A DNA stretch of 43,515 bases from Vannielia sp. (GCF_029212645.1 NZ_JARGND010000026.1:1-43515); one strand, 5' to 3'; positions 18,261 through 30,802 are shown, counted from the first letter of the stretch. Notes: generated from the sequence alone by a model not told the origin. Numbers and translations: made by a program.

Positions 18261-18860
18261 CTATTCGATCACCACGCCTGCGGCGCGCATACCGGCCATC
18301 GCGGCCTTGAGCGATCCATCAAGATCAATCGCGCGGCAAAGATCAGTGCGAACGGTAACCGAAAACCCCAGATTGGCAGCGTCAACGGCAGAAAAGTTTA
18401 CGCAATAATCCGTTGCCAGCCCAACCATTGTGAGCTTTTCAATGCCACGCGTGCGCAAATAGCCCTCAAGGCCGGTGGGGGTGCTGTGGTCATTCTCGAA
18501 AAACGCCGAATAGCTGTCAATCCGCGGGTTGTAGCCTTTGCGAAGGATCATATCCGCCAAGGTCGTGTTCAACGAAGGGTGGAACCTCGCCCCTTCGCTG
18601 CCCTGAACGCAGTGATCGGGCCATAAAACCTGCGGCCCATAAGGCATTTCTGTCATCGAATAGGGCGCGGCACCGGCCTGCGTGCCGGCAAAGGATGAGT
18701 GGCCTTCCGGGTGCCAATCCTGGGTCAGGATTACGGCCGGAAAATCGCGCATCAGCCCATTGATCCCCTCAACGATCTGGTCGCCGCCATCAACGGCGAG
18801 CGCGCCGCCGGGGCAGAAATCATTTTGCACGTCGATCACGATGAGGGCGCTATCGGGCAT
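18261..18860 (-). CDS. pncA: nicotinamidase
   Basis: A 199-residue nicotinamidase that converts nicotinamide to nicotinate. D10, K108 and C153 (in GLATDYCV) form the catalytic triad. D48, H50 and H54 (in QDWHPEGH) are the metal site. The start at 18860 gives MPDSALIVIDVQNDF, the family N-terminus, and follows GGGAGAC; the frame is open further upstream but does not match the family. It provides the substrate for pncB in the same cluster. The assignment is secure. Confidence 0.95.
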   Translation of the reverse strand: MPDSALIVIDVQNDFCPGGALAVDGGDQIVEGINGLMRDFPAVILTQDWHPEGHSSFAGTQAGAAPYSMTEMPYGPQVLWPDHCVQGSEGARFHPSLNTTLADMILRKGYNPRIDSYSAFFENDHSTPTGLEGYLRTRGIEKLTMVGLATDYCVNFSAVDAANLGFSVTVRTDLCRAIDLDGSLKAAMAGMRAAGVVIE

Positions 18861-18980
18861 TGGGGCGTCTCCCTTTGATTGGTCGGGGGGGGAAGGTAGC
18901 AGGGCGGCGGGCGGCGTCAATCTTGATGCCGCTGTGTCACGGCCTACATGCTGCTGGTATTCAGAAAAAACGAGGACCCC

Positions 18981-19535
18981 ATGGTTCGGATCGCCACCCT
19001 TGTTGGAAGCCTGCGCGAAGGCTCGATCAACCGCAAACTCGCCCATGCGACCGCCGCTTTGGCGGATGACCTGATGGAAATGACGTTCGTCGATATCGGT
19101 GCATTGCCGCATTACAACGAAGACCTCTGGAGGGACCCGCCCGAGGCCGTTTTGAAAATGAAACAGCAGGTGAAGGATGCCGATGGCGTTTTGTTCGTGA
19201 CGCCGGAATATAACCGAAATGTGCCCGGTGTGCTTTGCAACGCGCTTGATTGGGGCTCAAGGCCGGTGGGCGAAAGCAGCTGGCAGGGCAAGCCCGCGGC
19301 GGTGCTTTCCGCCTCGCCCGGCGCGATTGGCGGTGCCGTCGCGGCGCAGCATATGCGGGCGCGGGCGGTGGCGCTGGGGATGCATGTGCTGTCCCATCCG
19401 GAGGTTTATCTTAGCGTGCCGGAGGGGTTTTTCACCGGCGATGGCGTGATCGCGCCGGAAGGCGCGCGCGATTTCCTGCGCGGCTGGGCCGAAGGGTTTG
19501 CCGCGTTCACAGGGAAGCTTGCAGAGTTGCCCTGA
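18981..19535 (+). CDS. NADPH-dependent FMN reductase-family protein
   Basis: A 184-residue flavodoxin-like oxidoreductase. TLVGSLREGSINRKL (residues 6-20) binds the FMN phosphate and TPEYNRNVPGVLCNALDW (about 75-92) binds the flavin ring, both typical of the YieF/ChrR group. The ATG at 18981 has CGAGGA upstream. It is divergent from pncA and followed by trhO after 27 bases. The quinone or chromate reductase roles known for this family cannot be distinguished here. It shares the FMN motif style with arsH nearby. Confidence 0.88.
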   Translation: MVRIATLVGSLREGSINRKLAHATAALADDLMEMTFVDIGALPHYNEDLWRDPPEAVLKMKQQVKDADGVLFVTPEYNRNVPGVLCNALDWGSRPVGESSWQGKPAAVLSASPGAIGGAVAAQHMRARAVALGMHVLSHPEVYLSVPEGFFTGDGVIAPEGARDFLRGWAEGFAAFTGKLAELP

Positions 19536-19562
19536 CGCGGCGTTGGCGCTAAGGCGCTGGCC

Positions 19563-20459
19563 ATGTATGTGATCGCCGCCCTCTACCACTTCACCCCCCT
19601 CCCCGACCCTGCCGCCGTGCAAGGGCCGCTCAAATCGCTTTGCGAAGATCGCGGCGTGTGCGGCAGCCTGCTGCTGGCGCCCGAGGGCATTAACGGCACC
19701 ATTGCCGGATCACGCGCCGCGATTGATGCGGTGCTGACCCATATTCGCGCCCTGCCCGGATTTTCCGATCTGGTCTGGAAAGAGAGCCACAGCGAGGGGC
19801 CGCCGTTTCGCCGGATGAAAGTGCGGCTGAAGCGGGAGATCGTGACCATGGGCGTTGAGGGGATTGATCCGCGCGCTGCCGTTGGCACCTATGTGGAGCC
19901 CGCCGAGTGGAACGAGTTGATCGCCGCGCCGGATGTGGCCGTGATCGACACCCGCAATGACTATGAGGTTGAGATTGGCACCTTCGAAGGCGCGGTTGAC
20001 CCGCAAACCGAGAGTTTTGGCCAGTTTCCCGCCTGGTGGGCGGCAAATCGCGAGCGGTTTCACAACAAGCGGATCGCGATGTTCTGCACCGGCGGGATTC
20101 GGTGTGAAAAGTCCACCAACTACTTGAAATCGCAAGGCATTGATGAGGTTTTTCACCTGCGCGGCGGGATCTTGAAATACCTTGAGGAGGTGCCCGCCGA
20201 GGAGAGCCTTTGGCAGGGGGAATGCTACGTTTTTGACGGGCGCGTTTCGGTTGGGCACGGGTTGGAACCGGGGGAGTATGCCCTGTGCCATGCCTGCGGC
20301 AAGCCGGTGAGCCCGGAGGGACGGCAGCACCCCGCCTATGAAGAAGGCGTGCAATGTGCGGCTTGCGAGGGGGCGTATTCAGAAGCGGATCGAGAGCGTT
20401 TCCGCGAGCGGCAAAGGCAGCTTGCGCTGGCCCGCAAGCGCGCGGGATCCGGGAAGTAG
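19563..20459 (+). CDS. trhO: tRNA uridine(34) hydroxylase TrhO (rhodanese-like)
   Basis: A 298-residue protein of the YceA/TrhO family, which makes 5-hydroxyuridine at position 34 of some tRNAs. The N-terminal domain carries [12 protein letters not shown]. The rhodanese domain holds the active-site loop [10 protein letters not shown] with C175 and C181. The C-terminus has a CxxC pair twice (CHAC and CAAC), likely a zinc site. The length is close to the family's usual 300 to 350. It follows the FMN reductase gene closely, so they may be co-transcribed. Confidence 0.93.
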   Translation: MYVIAALYHFTPLPDPAAVQGPLKSLCEDRGVCGSLLLAPEGINGTIAGSRAAIDAVLTHIRALPGFSDLVWKESHSEGPPFRRMKVRLKREIVTMGVEGIDPRAAVGTYVEPAEWNELIAAPDVAVIDTRNDYEVEIGTFEGAVDPQTESFGQFPAWWAANRERFHNKRIAMFCTGGIRCEKSTNYLKSQGIDEVFHLRGGILKYLEEVPAEESLWQGECYVFDGRVSVGHGLEPGEYALCHACGKPVSPEGRQHPAYEEGVQCAACEGAYSEADRERFRERQRQLALARKRAGSGK

Positions 20460-20531
20460 CCAGCCTTCGGCGGCCTGGTTTGGCGGGCGCGTTACGGTGT
20501 TTATTCGGCTGCTGCGTGCTGTGCCGGGGGT

Positions 20532-21299
20532 TTAGCCCGCTTCAAACCGCTCGCGCACCGAGATCGCCCCACGCCGCAGCAGCGTGGTATCCAGATCGAG
20601 CGCGATGAACACGGCCCCCGCCCCGGCCACCTCTTGCTGAAAACCCGGATCAAGGGTGAGAATGCCCGGCGCCACACCTGCGGCCTTGATCCGGCGGATG
20701 CCATCAAGGATCAGCGATGTGACCTCGGGGTGCATCGGATTGTCCGCATGCCCCATCGAGGCGGCAAGATCCGACGGACCTATGAAAATGCCGTCAACAC
20801 CGTCCACCGCAGCAATTTCCTCGGCGCGCTCCATGGCCTCGGCGGTTTCGATCTGCACCAGCAGGCAAACCTCCTCCTCGGCCGTTTGGGTATAGTTCGC
20901 CACGGCCCCATAGCGGCTGGCGCGGCTGATGCCACCCACCCCACGCACCCCATGTGGCGGATAGCGGGTGTGACGCACGGCCAGCTCGGCCTCTTCGGCG
21001 TTTTGCACAAAGGGGATGAGCAGCGTTTGCGCCCCCTGATCCAGCAAGCGCTTGATTTCAATCATGTCATTCCAGCCGGGGCGACAGATTGTGCTTACCG
21101 GATAGGGGGCTGCGGCCTGCATCAGCGGCATCAGACCGGGGATTGAAACCGGCGTGTGCTCACTGTCGAGCAGCAGCCAGTCATAGCCGGTGCCGGCGAG
21201 CAGCTCGACGCTGGTGCTATCGGGGATGGTGCACCAAACCCCCAGCTGGCGCTGGCCTGCCTTGATGGCGGCCTTGAAGGCGTTTTTCGGCATATCCAT
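20532..21299 (-). CDS. HpcH/HpaI-family aldolase
   Basis: A 255-residue class II aldolase of the HpaI type, which cleaves 4-hydroxy-2-oxo acids to pyruvate and an aldehyde. DSEHTP (about residues 41-46) contains the catalytic-histidine region; QIETAEAMERAEEIAAVDGVD and FIGPSDLAASMG hold the metal glutamate and the phosphate-like binding loop. The start at 21299 is preceded by GGAGAG; a second Met lies two codons on. The substrate (for example 4-hydroxy-2-oxoheptanedioate or 2-keto-3-deoxy acids) is unresolved. It is downstream of gyrB on the same strand. Confidence 0.9.
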   Translation of the reverse strand: MDMPKNAFKAAIKAGQRQLGVWCTIPDSTSVELLAGTGYDWLLLDSEHTPVSIPGLMPLMQAAAPYPVSTICRPGWNDMIEIKRLLDQGAQTLLIPFVQNAEEAELAVRHTRYPPHGVRGVGGISRASRYGAVANYTQTAEEEVCLLVQIETAEAMERAEEIAAVDGVDGIFIGPSDLAASMGHADNPMHPEVTSLILDGIRRIKAAGVAPGILTLDPGFQQEVAGAGAVFIALDLDTTLLRRGAISVRERFEAG

Positions 21300-21362
21300 A
21301 GCGCTCTCCGCTGACCGGCCCTGCCTCACCAAAGCGCTCGTCTCATAGCCCGAGTTACGGCA

Positions 21363-24196
<2,834 letters not shown>

Positions 24197-24251
24197 GGTG
24201 TGGCATGTCCCAGAGGGTTCACAGCCATGGAGCAAGGGCGTGTGGCGTAGA

Positions 24252-25370
24252 TCACGGGGTCACCTCGCGCAGGCTGGACAGGCCGCCCTCCTCCGTCACC
24301 TCATAATGCGCCGCCCGCGTGCCCAATTCGCCAAAAAGCTCTGCGCCGGTGCCCGACATCCAGGCCTGTGCGCCGAGCCGCAGGATTTCATCATAAAGCG
24401 CTTTGCGGCGGTGCGCATCAAGGTGGGCCGCCACCTCATCCAGCAGCAGCAGTGGCGGTGACCCAAAGTCATCTGCCAAGGCGCGGGCGTTGGCGAGGAT
24501 GAGCGACAGGAGCAGCGCCTTTTGCTCGCCGGTCGAGCAAAGCCGCGCGGGCGTGTTCTTGGCGATGTAGGTCGCCGCCAGATCGGCGCGATGCGGCCCT
24601 GTGAGGGTGCGGGTGGCGGCAAGATCGCGGGCACGCCCCATCGCCAGCGCCTGGGTGAGGGCCTCTGCCTCGCCGGGCGCATCACAGGCGGGGGACGGGT
24701 TGATTAGGGTGAGGGCCGCCGCGGGAAATGCCTCGTTCGCCCGCTCCTGTGCGGCCGCCAGACGGATCAGCGCATCTTCACGGTTGCGATGAATCCGCGC
24801 GCCCTCCTCGCCCATGCGGGCCTCCAGCGCGCTATACCAATGAGGATCGCGTACCATGTCCTTGAGCAGGCGGTTGCGCTCTCGCATGGCCTTTTCATAG
24901 GCAAGCACCGCCTCACCATGCGACGGCTCAAAGCTCAAAACGATACGATCCAGAAACCGCCGCCGCCCCTCGGCACCTTCAATCCAGAGCCGGTCCATCG
25001 CCGGCACCAGCCAGACCACACGGGCGAGCCGCCCCAGCGCCACCTGCGCCGCCGCTTTGCCATCAATCCTTACATTGCGGCCCGTGGCCCCCGGTTCGGC
25101 CCATGTTTCGATGTCATGCGCATGGCCGAGCGAGGCGATTTCGGCGCGCACCTTCCACCCAACCGCTTCCGGCATGCGCGCAAGCTCATCAGCGGCAGCG
25201 CGGCGGATCCCACGACCGGGCGACAGCAGCGAAACAGCCTCGAGGATATTGGTTTTCCCCGCGCCGTTTGGCCCCCAAAGGGCGACGGGGCGGCCATCAA
25301 GCTCTAGCTCGGCACGGCGATGCGAGCGGAAATGCGAAAGGCTGAGGGAGTTAAGCGCGAGGGCGGGCAT
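24252..25370 (-). CDS. recF: DNA replication/repair protein RecF
   Basis: A 372-residue RecF, an SMC-like ATPase that helps load RecA at gaps. GPNGAGKTN (about residues 33-41) is Walker A, LCSTGEQKALLLS is the ABC-type signature, and LLLLDEVAAHLD is Walker B. The length is usual. It follows dnaN by 61 bases, the classical order. Downstream lies a LysE-type pseudogene and then gyrB. Confidence 0.96.
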   Translation of the reverse strand: MPALALNSLSLSHFRSHRRAELELDGRPVALWGPNGAGKTNILEAVSLLSPGRGIRRAAADELARMPEAVGWKVRAEIASLGHAHDIETWAEPGATGRNVRIDGKAAAQVALGRLARVVWLVPAMDRLWIEGAEGRRRFLDRIVLSFEPSHGEAVLAYEKAMRERNRLLKDMVRDPHWYSALEARMGEEGARIHRNREDALIRLAAAQERANEAFPAAALTLINPSPACDAPGEAEALTQALAMGRARDLAATRTLTGPHRADLAATYIAKNTPARLCSTGEQKALLLSLILANARALADDFGSPPLLLLDEVAAHLDAHRRKALYDEILRLGAQAWMSGTGAELFGELGTRAAHYEVTEEGGLSSLREVTP

Positions 25371-25431
25371 GGCGGCTCACAGGCCGCTGGCGCAGCCGCC
25401 CTCGCTGGTAATTTGGCCGGGTTTCCCCACC

Positions 25432-26550
25432 CTAAACCCGCATCGGCATAACAACGTAGAGCGCCGATGTGTCAGAGCCTTCGCGCATCAGCGTTGGATC
25501 CCCCGCAGAGTTGAAGAGGAACACAGCGTTCTCTCGATCAACCTGGCTGGCGATTTCCAGCAAGTATTTGGCGTTAAAGCCAATATCGAGCGGCTCATCG
25601 GCATAGGCCACGGCCAGTTCTTCCTCGGCGGCGCCGCTGTCGGGGGCATTCACCGACAGTATCAGGCGGTCTTCGTCCAGCGAAAGCTTCACCGCGCGGG
25701 ACCGCTCGGAACTCACAGTTGCCACCCGGTCCACCGCGCGGGAAAATTCGGTGGCATCCACCTCAAGGCGCTTGGTGTTCCCGGTTGGAATGACGCGGGT
25801 GTAATCGGGGAACGTGCCGTCGATCACCTTGGAGGTGAGGGTGATATCCGGCGTGGCAAAGCGCACCTTGGTTTCGCTTACCGAGACGGCGATTTGCATA
25901 TCGTCATCATCCAGCAGCTTGCGCAGTTCACCCACGGTTTTGCGCGGCACGATCACGCCCGGCATTGTTTCGGCCCCGGCAGGCAGCGGCGCGTCGACGC
26001 GGGCAAGGCGGTGGCCGTCGGTTGCCACGCAGCGCAGCGCCTGGCCATCGTCGCCCGTGGCGACGTGCATATAGACGCCGTTGAGGTAGTAACGGGTTTC
26101 CTCAGTGGAAATCGCGAATTTGGATTTGTCGAACAGGCGGCGCAGGGTGGGCGCATTGGCCGAGAAGTTGGCCTCGTATTCGCTGGACGTCATCACCGGG
26201 AAATCTTCACGCGGCAGGGTGGCCAGCGAAAAGTTTGAGCGGCCGGCCTCAACCGTCAGGCGGCCCGCGGCACTGTCATCGGAAAGCTGCACCATCGCGC
26301 CATCGGGGAGCTTGCGCACAATCTCATGCAGGGTCACGGCTGAAACGGTTGTCGCCCCCGCCTTCTCAACCATGGCTGGGGCGCGGTCGACCACCTCGAT
26401 ATCAAGGTCAGTCGCGCGGAACTGCACGCCATCGCCCTCTGCTTCGATCAGCACATTGGCCAGGATCGGAATTGTGTTGCGGCGTTCGACAACGGATTGT
26501 GCCTGCGCGATAGCCTTGAGCAGAACGGCCCGCTCGATCGAGAATTTCAT
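25432..26550 (-). CDS. dnaN: DNA polymerase III beta subunit (sliding clamp)
   Basis: A 372-residue beta clamp, made of three similar domains that dimerise into a ring around DNA and tether polymerase III. MKFSIERAVLLKAIAQAQSV is the family N-terminus, RRNTIPILANVLIEA follows, and the C-terminal SALYVVMPMRV is the conserved end with the peptide-binding pocket MPMR. The length is normal. It lies 126 bases downstream of dnaA with its own GGGACAGAGC leader, consistent with dnaA-dnaN co-transcription. Confidence 0.97.
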   Translation of the reverse strand: MKFSIERAVLLKAIAQAQSVVERRNTIPILANVLIEAEGDGVQFRATDLDIEVVDRAPAMVEKAGATTVSAVTLHEIVRKLPDGAMVQLSDDSAAGRLTVEAGRSNFSLATLPREDFPVMTSSEYEANFSANAPTLRRLFDKSKFAISTEETRYYLNGVYMHVATGDDGQALRCVATDGHRLARVDAPLPAGAETMPGVIVPRKTVGELRKLLDDDDMQIAVSVSETKVRFATPDITLTSKVIDGTFPDYTRVIPTGNTKRLEVDATEFSRAVDRVATVSSERSRAVKLSLDEDRLILSVNAPDSGAAEEELAVAYADEPLDIGFNAKYLLEIASQVDRENAVFLFNSAGDPTLMREGSDTSALYVVMPMRV

Positions 26551-26676
26551 TGCTCTGTCCCTTCTGGTGCCGGGAAGCGCAGACTATTCAAATCCCCCCC
26601 GCTGGCAAGTTGTTTCTCGCAGTTTCGTGAGGATTGGAAGGGGCGTCAAGGGCACCCCCGCATCGGCACGCTGCGC

Positions 26677-28083
26677 TCAGGCTTCCAGCATCCGGCGCAG
26701 CATCTCGATATCGTCGGCCAATCCGCTGTCGGTGGCCTTCAACTCATCAATCTTGCGCACCGCATAAAGCACCGTCGTATGATCGCGATTGCCAAACCGG
26801 CGGCCAATGTCGGGCAAGGAGCGTGAGGTGAGTTGCTTGGCCAGATACATCGCCGTCTGGCGCGGGCGGGCGATGGAGCGGTGCCGCTTGGGGCCGATCA
26901 TATCAGACATGCGCACGTTGTAGTGATCGCAAACCTGACGCTGAATTTCCTCCACCGTGAGCTTGCGCTCCGAAGCCCGCAGGATATCCGCAAGGCAATC
27001 CTGTGCCAGATCCATCGTCAACTCACGGCCAACAAGGGCGCCAAAGGCAAAGAGCCGGGTCAACGCGCCTTCGAGCGTGCGCACGTTGCCGGTGATCCGG
27101 TGGGCCAGAAACTCCAGCACGCCGGGGGCAAACTCAAGGTCCCCATATTGGCCGCGATAGAACTCTGCCTTGCCTTGCAGGATGCCGAGCCGCAGCTCGT
27201 AATCGGTGGGATGCAGATCAACCACAAGGCCGGAGGCAAGGCGCGAGGCAATGCGGTCTTCGATTTTCTTGATGTCTTGCGGCGGGCGGTCTGCCGAGAT
27301 CACGATTTGCTTGTTCTGTTCCACCAAAGCATTGAAGGTATGGAAGAATTCTTCCTGCGTTGAGTTCTTGCCAGCGAAGAACTGCACATCATCGACCATC
27401 AGCACATCGACCGAGCGGAACATTTCCTTGAACTCGTGCATCCCATCTTCGCGCAGAGCGCGCACAAAGCGATACATGAACTGATCCGACGACAGGTAAA
27501 CCACCCGCAGATCGGGCCGGTTTTGCCGTATCTCCCAGGCGATGGCATGCATCAGGTGGGTTTTGCCAAGGCCGGAGCCGCTATAAAGAAACAGCGGGTT
27601 AAAGGTGATCGGGCCGGCTTCGGCAACCCGGCGGGCGGCCGAATAGGCAAGCTGGTTGGGCTTGCCAACGACAAAACGATCAAAGGTAAATCGCTCATCC
27701 AGATCGGCGCCGGGCAGCTCATCGCTGAGCGCGGCAACGCGGGCAGCGGCAGGTTTGGCGGCAGCTTTCGGGGCGGCGGCCACATCTGCCGCCTGGCCAT
27801 TGGCCGGGCCGGATACTTGGATTTCGGCAACCGGCGCATCGGCGCTGCGGGTCCGGAACACGAGGCGCTTCACCTCAAGGCCATCACGCACCATATGCTT
27901 CTTGATCTGGTCAGAGAAATTGCGGTTCACCCAATTGCCAAAGAAATTGGTCGGCACTTCAAAACAGGCAATTCCGTCTTCAAGGCTGTTGAGTTTGAGC
28001 GGTTCGATCCAGGACTTGAAATTGTTGGTGCCAACTTCCGATTTCAGCGATTGGCTGACCTGTCCCCATTTTTGCTCTGGCAT
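26677..28083 (-). CDS. dnaA: chromosomal replication initiator DnaA
   Basis: A 468-residue DnaA, the AAA+ protein that opens oriC. Domain I (1-75) starts with WGQVSQSLKSEVG; an Ala/Pro-rich domain II covers about 92-125. Walker A is GSGLGKTHL (about 169-177) and Walker B is LMVDDVQFF (about 228-236). The domain IV DNA-binding signature reads RFGNRDHTTVLYAVRKI near the C-terminus. The ATG at 28083 gives the standard N-terminus. It is transcribed toward dnaN-recF-gyrB. Two 6-bp hairpins sit in its leader. Confidence 0.98.
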   Translation of the reverse strand: MPEQKWGQVSQSLKSEVGTNNFKSWIEPLKLNSLEDGIACFEVPTNFFGNWVNRNFSDQIKKHMVRDGLEVKRLVFRTRSADAPVAEIQVSGPANGQAADVAAAPKAAAKPAAARVAALSDELPGADLDERFTFDRFVVGKPNQLAYSAARRVAEAGPITFNPLFLYSGSGLGKTHLMHAIAWEIRQNRPDLRVVYLSSDQFMYRFVRALREDGMHEFKEMFRSVDVLMVDDVQFFAGKNSTQEEFFHTFNALVEQNKQIVISADRPPQDIKKIEDRIASRLASGLVVDLHPTDYELRLGILQGKAEFYRGQYGDLEFAPGVLEFLAHRITGNVRTLEGALTRLFAFGALVGRELTMDLAQDCLADILRASERKLTVEEIQRQVCDHYNVRMSDMIGPKRHRSIARPRQTAMYLAKQLTSRSLPDIGRRFGNRDHTTVLYAVRKIDELKATDSGLADDIEMLRRMLEA

Positions 28084-28108
28084 TCGAACGTCCCGTCCCT
28101 CTTTTTAT

Positions 28109-28160
28109 CCTCGTCACACACGAGGGTAGACCCAGCACACAACACGCAGGTCACCCTGCG
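28109..28160 (-). promoter_or_regulatory. two perfect 6-bp hairpins in the dnaA leader
   Basis: CCTCGT-CACAC-ACGAGG (28109-28125) and CGCAGG-TCAC-CCTGCG (28145-28160) lie 26 and 62 bases upstream of the dnaA start. As RNA on the minus strand they could affect translation or stability of dnaA mRNA, or as DNA they could be protein sites. Neither is followed by a T-run. The function is an inference. Confidence 0.35.
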
Positions 28161-28593
28161 AACAATCACAGGAGGAACGAAAAAGGCCATTGCTGCGCGA
28201 ATTCGCACAACAAAAGCGCGTCGAAAAACCTCAACGCAGGTCTGGCCGAGTTTACCCCGATCGCAAAGACCCCTAGCATCATCATCGGACATGTGTGTCA
28301 GCAGCAGTGTGTCTTACATCGGCGGCCAGCAAACCGCCTTCGTAAAAACTCTTTCAGACAGCACGCCTTCACGAGGTGGCAGCGTCTGGCTTCAGCAGCG
28401 TCTAAAGACGCACCAGACAAATCCCCGATCCGAACATGTCCCCCCTGGGCGACGTGAATCGCAAGAAATGGTTTAGCAAGCTACGGCGCGGATCGGCAAC
28501 TGACCTTTGGCCTTGACACATTGCTTTTCGTGAACGAATCCATCCACCCCCCTGAAACCCCATATTTTATGGCCTTTGCGCCACTCTGGCACG

Positions 28594-28623
28594 AAAAAGG
28601 GCGCTGCCCGGCAAGCAGCGCCC
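28594..28623 (-). terminator. intrinsic terminator of rpsT
   Basis: On the minus strand a perfect 9-bp stem GGGCGCTGC / GCAGCGCCC with a 7-base loop is followed directly by TTTTT. It lies about 30 bases after the rpsT stop, which fits an rpsT transcript ending before dnaA. Confidence 0.85.
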
Positions 28624-28653
28624 CTAGTTTTCTCATGCGATCAACAGGGTAGC

Positions 28654-28914
28654 TCAGAGAGCCTTCACCCGAGCGCTCAGACGCGACATTTTGCGCGCTG
28701 CGGTATTCTTGTGCATGATGCCTTTGGTAACGCCGCGCATCAGCTCAGGCTGAGCGGCGCGCAATGCGGTGGCCGATGCGTCCTTGTCACCCGACTCGAT
28801 AGCCTCCTCGACTTTGCGGAGGTAGGTGCGGATGCGCGAACGGCGGGCTTTGTTTACGGCAAAACGGCGCTCGTTCTGGCGGGCGCGTTTTTTGGCTTGG
28901 GGCGAATTGGCCAT
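28654..28914 (-). CDS. rpsT: 30S ribosomal protein S20
   Basis: An 86-residue S20, a helical primary-binding protein of the small subunit. [17 protein letters not shown] and the [17 protein letters not shown] tail are the family ends. The length is normal. It is upstream of dnaA on the same strand but separated by an intrinsic terminator. An AGAGAG Shine-Dalgarno sequence precedes the ATG. Confidence 0.97.
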   Translation of the reverse strand: MANSPQAKKRARQNERRFAVNKARRSRIRTYLRKVEEAIESGDKDASATALRAAQPELMRGVTKGIMHKNTAARKMSRLSARVKAL

Positions 28915-29106
28915 GGTGTGTCTCTCTTTCGTCGGGTCGAGCGGTTCAAAAACTATTGAGCGCGGGAAGTCCCGACCCCGGGTTCAAAACCGGGCGATTC
29001 TGGCCAGAGCGGGCCTCACACGCATGTAGGAGCGAGCCTATACAGTCGCTTGCGCCAGAAGCAAAGGGAAATCGACCGATTCCCCGGCACCACAGCCGCC
29101 ATGGCC

Positions 29107-29883
29107 CTATTTGTCGCGGAACTGTGGCTCGCGTTTTTCGACGAAGGCTTTCATGCCCTCGGTCTGGTCTTCCGTGGCAAACAGGCTCTGGAAAAGACGC
29201 CGCTCAAACAGCAGGCCTTCGCGCAGCGGCACCTCGTAGGACCGGTTCACCGCCTCCTTGGCTGCCGTGACCGAGAGCATCGACTTTTCGGCGATCTTCT
29301 GGGCCGCAGCTTCGGCTTCTTCCAGCAACTTCTTGGCAGGCACCACGCGGCTGACCAGCCCCGAGCGCTCGGCCTCCTCGGCATCCATGAAGCGGCCGGT
29401 CAGGTGCATTTCCATCGCCTTGGACTTGCCCACAAAGTGCGTGAGCCGCTGCGTGCCGCCAATCCCCGCGATGACGCCAAGGTTGATCTCCGGTTGCCCG
29501 AACTTGGCGGTGTCTGCGGCAAGGATGAAATCACACATCATTGCCAGCTCGCACCCGCCGCCAAGCGCATAGCCTGCGACGGCGGCGATGATTGGTTTGC
29601 GGCAGGCCAGGATCCGCTCGACATCGCGGCCAAAGAGGTTTCCGACGTAGGCATCGACAAAATCCAGCTTGGCCATTTCCGAGATGTCCGCCCCGGCGGC
29701 AAAGGCCTTCTCCGAGCCGGTCAGGATGATGCAACGCACGGCCTTGTTGCCATCAGCATCGCTGATCGCCGTGGCCAGTTCCCCGATGAGCTGAGAATTC
29801 AACGCATTCAGCGCTTCGGGGCGGTTGAGGCGGATGGTGCAAACATGGTCGTTGGTTTCGACAATGATCGTTTCGTAAGCCAT
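29107..29883 (-). CDS. enoyl-CoA hydratase
   Basis: A 258-residue crotonase-family enzyme that hydrates 2-enoyl-CoA in fatty-acid beta-oxidation. The oxyanion-hole segment [12 protein letters not shown], and the two catalytic glutamates in [11 protein letters not shown] and [10 protein letters not shown], are present. The ATG at 29883 gives MAYETIIVE; the frame is open further upstream but without family sequence. The C-terminus [10 protein letters not shown] is typical. It lies between mutM and rpsT on the minus strand, an arrangement familiar in roseobacters near dnaA. Confidence 0.94.
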   Translation of the reverse strand: MAYETIIVETNDHVCTIRLNRPEALNALNSQLIGELATAISDADGNKAVRCIILTGSEKAFAAGADISEMAKLDFVDAYVGNLFGRDVERILACRKPIIAAVAGYALGGGCELAMMCDFILAADTAKFGQPEINLGVIAGIGGTQRLTHFVGKSKAMEMHLTGRFMDAEEAERSGLVSRVVPAKKLLEEAEAAAQKIAEKSMLSVTAAKEAVNRSYEVPLREGLLFERRLFQSLFATEDQTEGMKAFVEKREPQFRDK

Positions 29884-29950
29884 GGAGCGCAGATCCCTTT
29901 CGGTGTTGCAGGCGGTGCCCTTTGTTAGCAGGGATAAAAGGTGCTGCAAG

Positions 29951-30802
29951 TTATCTTTGACATATTGGACAATAGAACGTGGAGCGGCCGGATTGCACGA
30001 TGCGACGGATGGTCCCGTCGCAACCGGGGGCTGAACATGGCTCACCCTCACGGCCATAAACGGCAAAGCGATGCTGAAAATATCCAAGCTCGCCAGAGGC
30101 TTGCCGGTGATCGCGCAGGGTGGAGCCTCCCGCCTCGATCGCCTCGTTCAAGACCTCGCGGATGGCGGGCACAAGGCTGGCCACGCGCGGCGATGACAGG
30201 TTTCCAGCTTTGCGAGTCGGTGAAATCCCGGTGCGGTGCAGCACCTCGCACACATAGATATTCCCAAGGCCCGCAATGATCTTTTGATCCAGCAGGGCTG
30301 ATTTCACCGGGGTCATGCGGCCCTTCAACGCCGCCGCCAGATACACCCCGTCAAAGGCGTTACCCAAGGGTTCAGGCCCAAGCCCGGCCAGCAGGCGGTG
30401 TGAATCGGCCTTTGCTGTCGCCACAAGGTCCATCACCCCGAAGCGGCGCGCATCGTTGAGGACCACGCGGGCGCCGTTGGCCATTTCCAGCACAACATGA
30501 TCATGTTTCTCCGGCGCCGGGTGCTCATGGAGAAACAGCCCCAGCCCCTCGCCCGAAACCCGCATCCGCCCGCTCATGCCAAGATGAATCAGCAGGCTCT
30601 CACCGCGATCGAGATCCGCCAGAATGTACTTTGATCGCCGCCGCAGCCCCAGCACCCGTGCTCCGGTGAGCCGCTCTGCCATTCCGGGCGGGAACGGCCA
30701 GCGAAGGCCCTCACGGTTCACGCGGGCCTCGGCGATGATCTGGTTTTCCATGGCTGGCAGAAGGCCGCGGCGCACGGTCTCTACCTCAGGTAATTCGGGC
30801 AT
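29951..30802 (-). CDS. mutM: formamidopyrimidine-DNA glycosylase
   Basis: A 283-residue Fpg that removes 8-oxoguanine and nicks the abasic site. PELPEVET after Met supplies the N-terminal proline nucleophile and E3. A lysine in the SKYILADLD loop matches the conserved catalytic-type lysine. The helix-two-turn-helix is [15 protein letters not shown] and the zinc finger has C-x4-C and C-x2-C in CSAPGC and CPICQR. The start overlaps the preceding membrane-protein stop in TGATG. It is transcribed toward enoyl-CoA hydratase. Confidence 0.97.
   Translation of the reverse strand: MPELPEVETVRRGLLPAMENQIIAEARVNREGLRWPFPPGMAERLTGARVLGLRRRSKYILADLDRGESLLIHLGMSGRMRVSGEGLGLFLHEHPAPEKHDHVVLEMANGARVVLNDARRFGVMDLVATAKADSHRLLAGLGPEPLGNAFDGVYLAAALKGRMTPVKSALLDQKIIAGLGNIYVCEVLHRTGISPTRKAGNLSSPRVASLVPAIREVLNEAIEAGGSTLRDHRQASGELGYFQHRFAVYGREGEPCSAPGCDGTIRRIVQSGRSTFYCPICQR

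Larger units (their letters stand above)
28084..28653. other. dnaA-rpsT intergenic region (570 bp), no clear oriC boxes
   Basis: This region separates dnaA from rpsT, where some bacteria keep oriC. No TTATCCACA or close match to it was seen on either strand; the nearest is TTATCCTCG at 28106-28114. It contains two hairpins in the dnaA leader (28109-28125 and 28145-28160) and the rpsT terminator at 28594-28623. The rest holds no gene. An AT-rich unwinding element is not obvious by eye. Confidence 0.6.

Noticed and set aside
28106..28114. TTATCCTCG as a DnaA box
   Set aside because: Two mismatches from TTATCCACA, isolated, and part of a hairpin; one weak site does not make an origin.
27436..28476. 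Long plus-strand frame opposite dnaA
   Set aside because: Composition follows the codon structure of dnaA on the other strand; no start context and no domain.
28515..28545. TTGACA -35-like box pointing toward rpsT
   Set aside because: No -10-like sequence at 17 bases, and it would make only rpsT antisense RNA.
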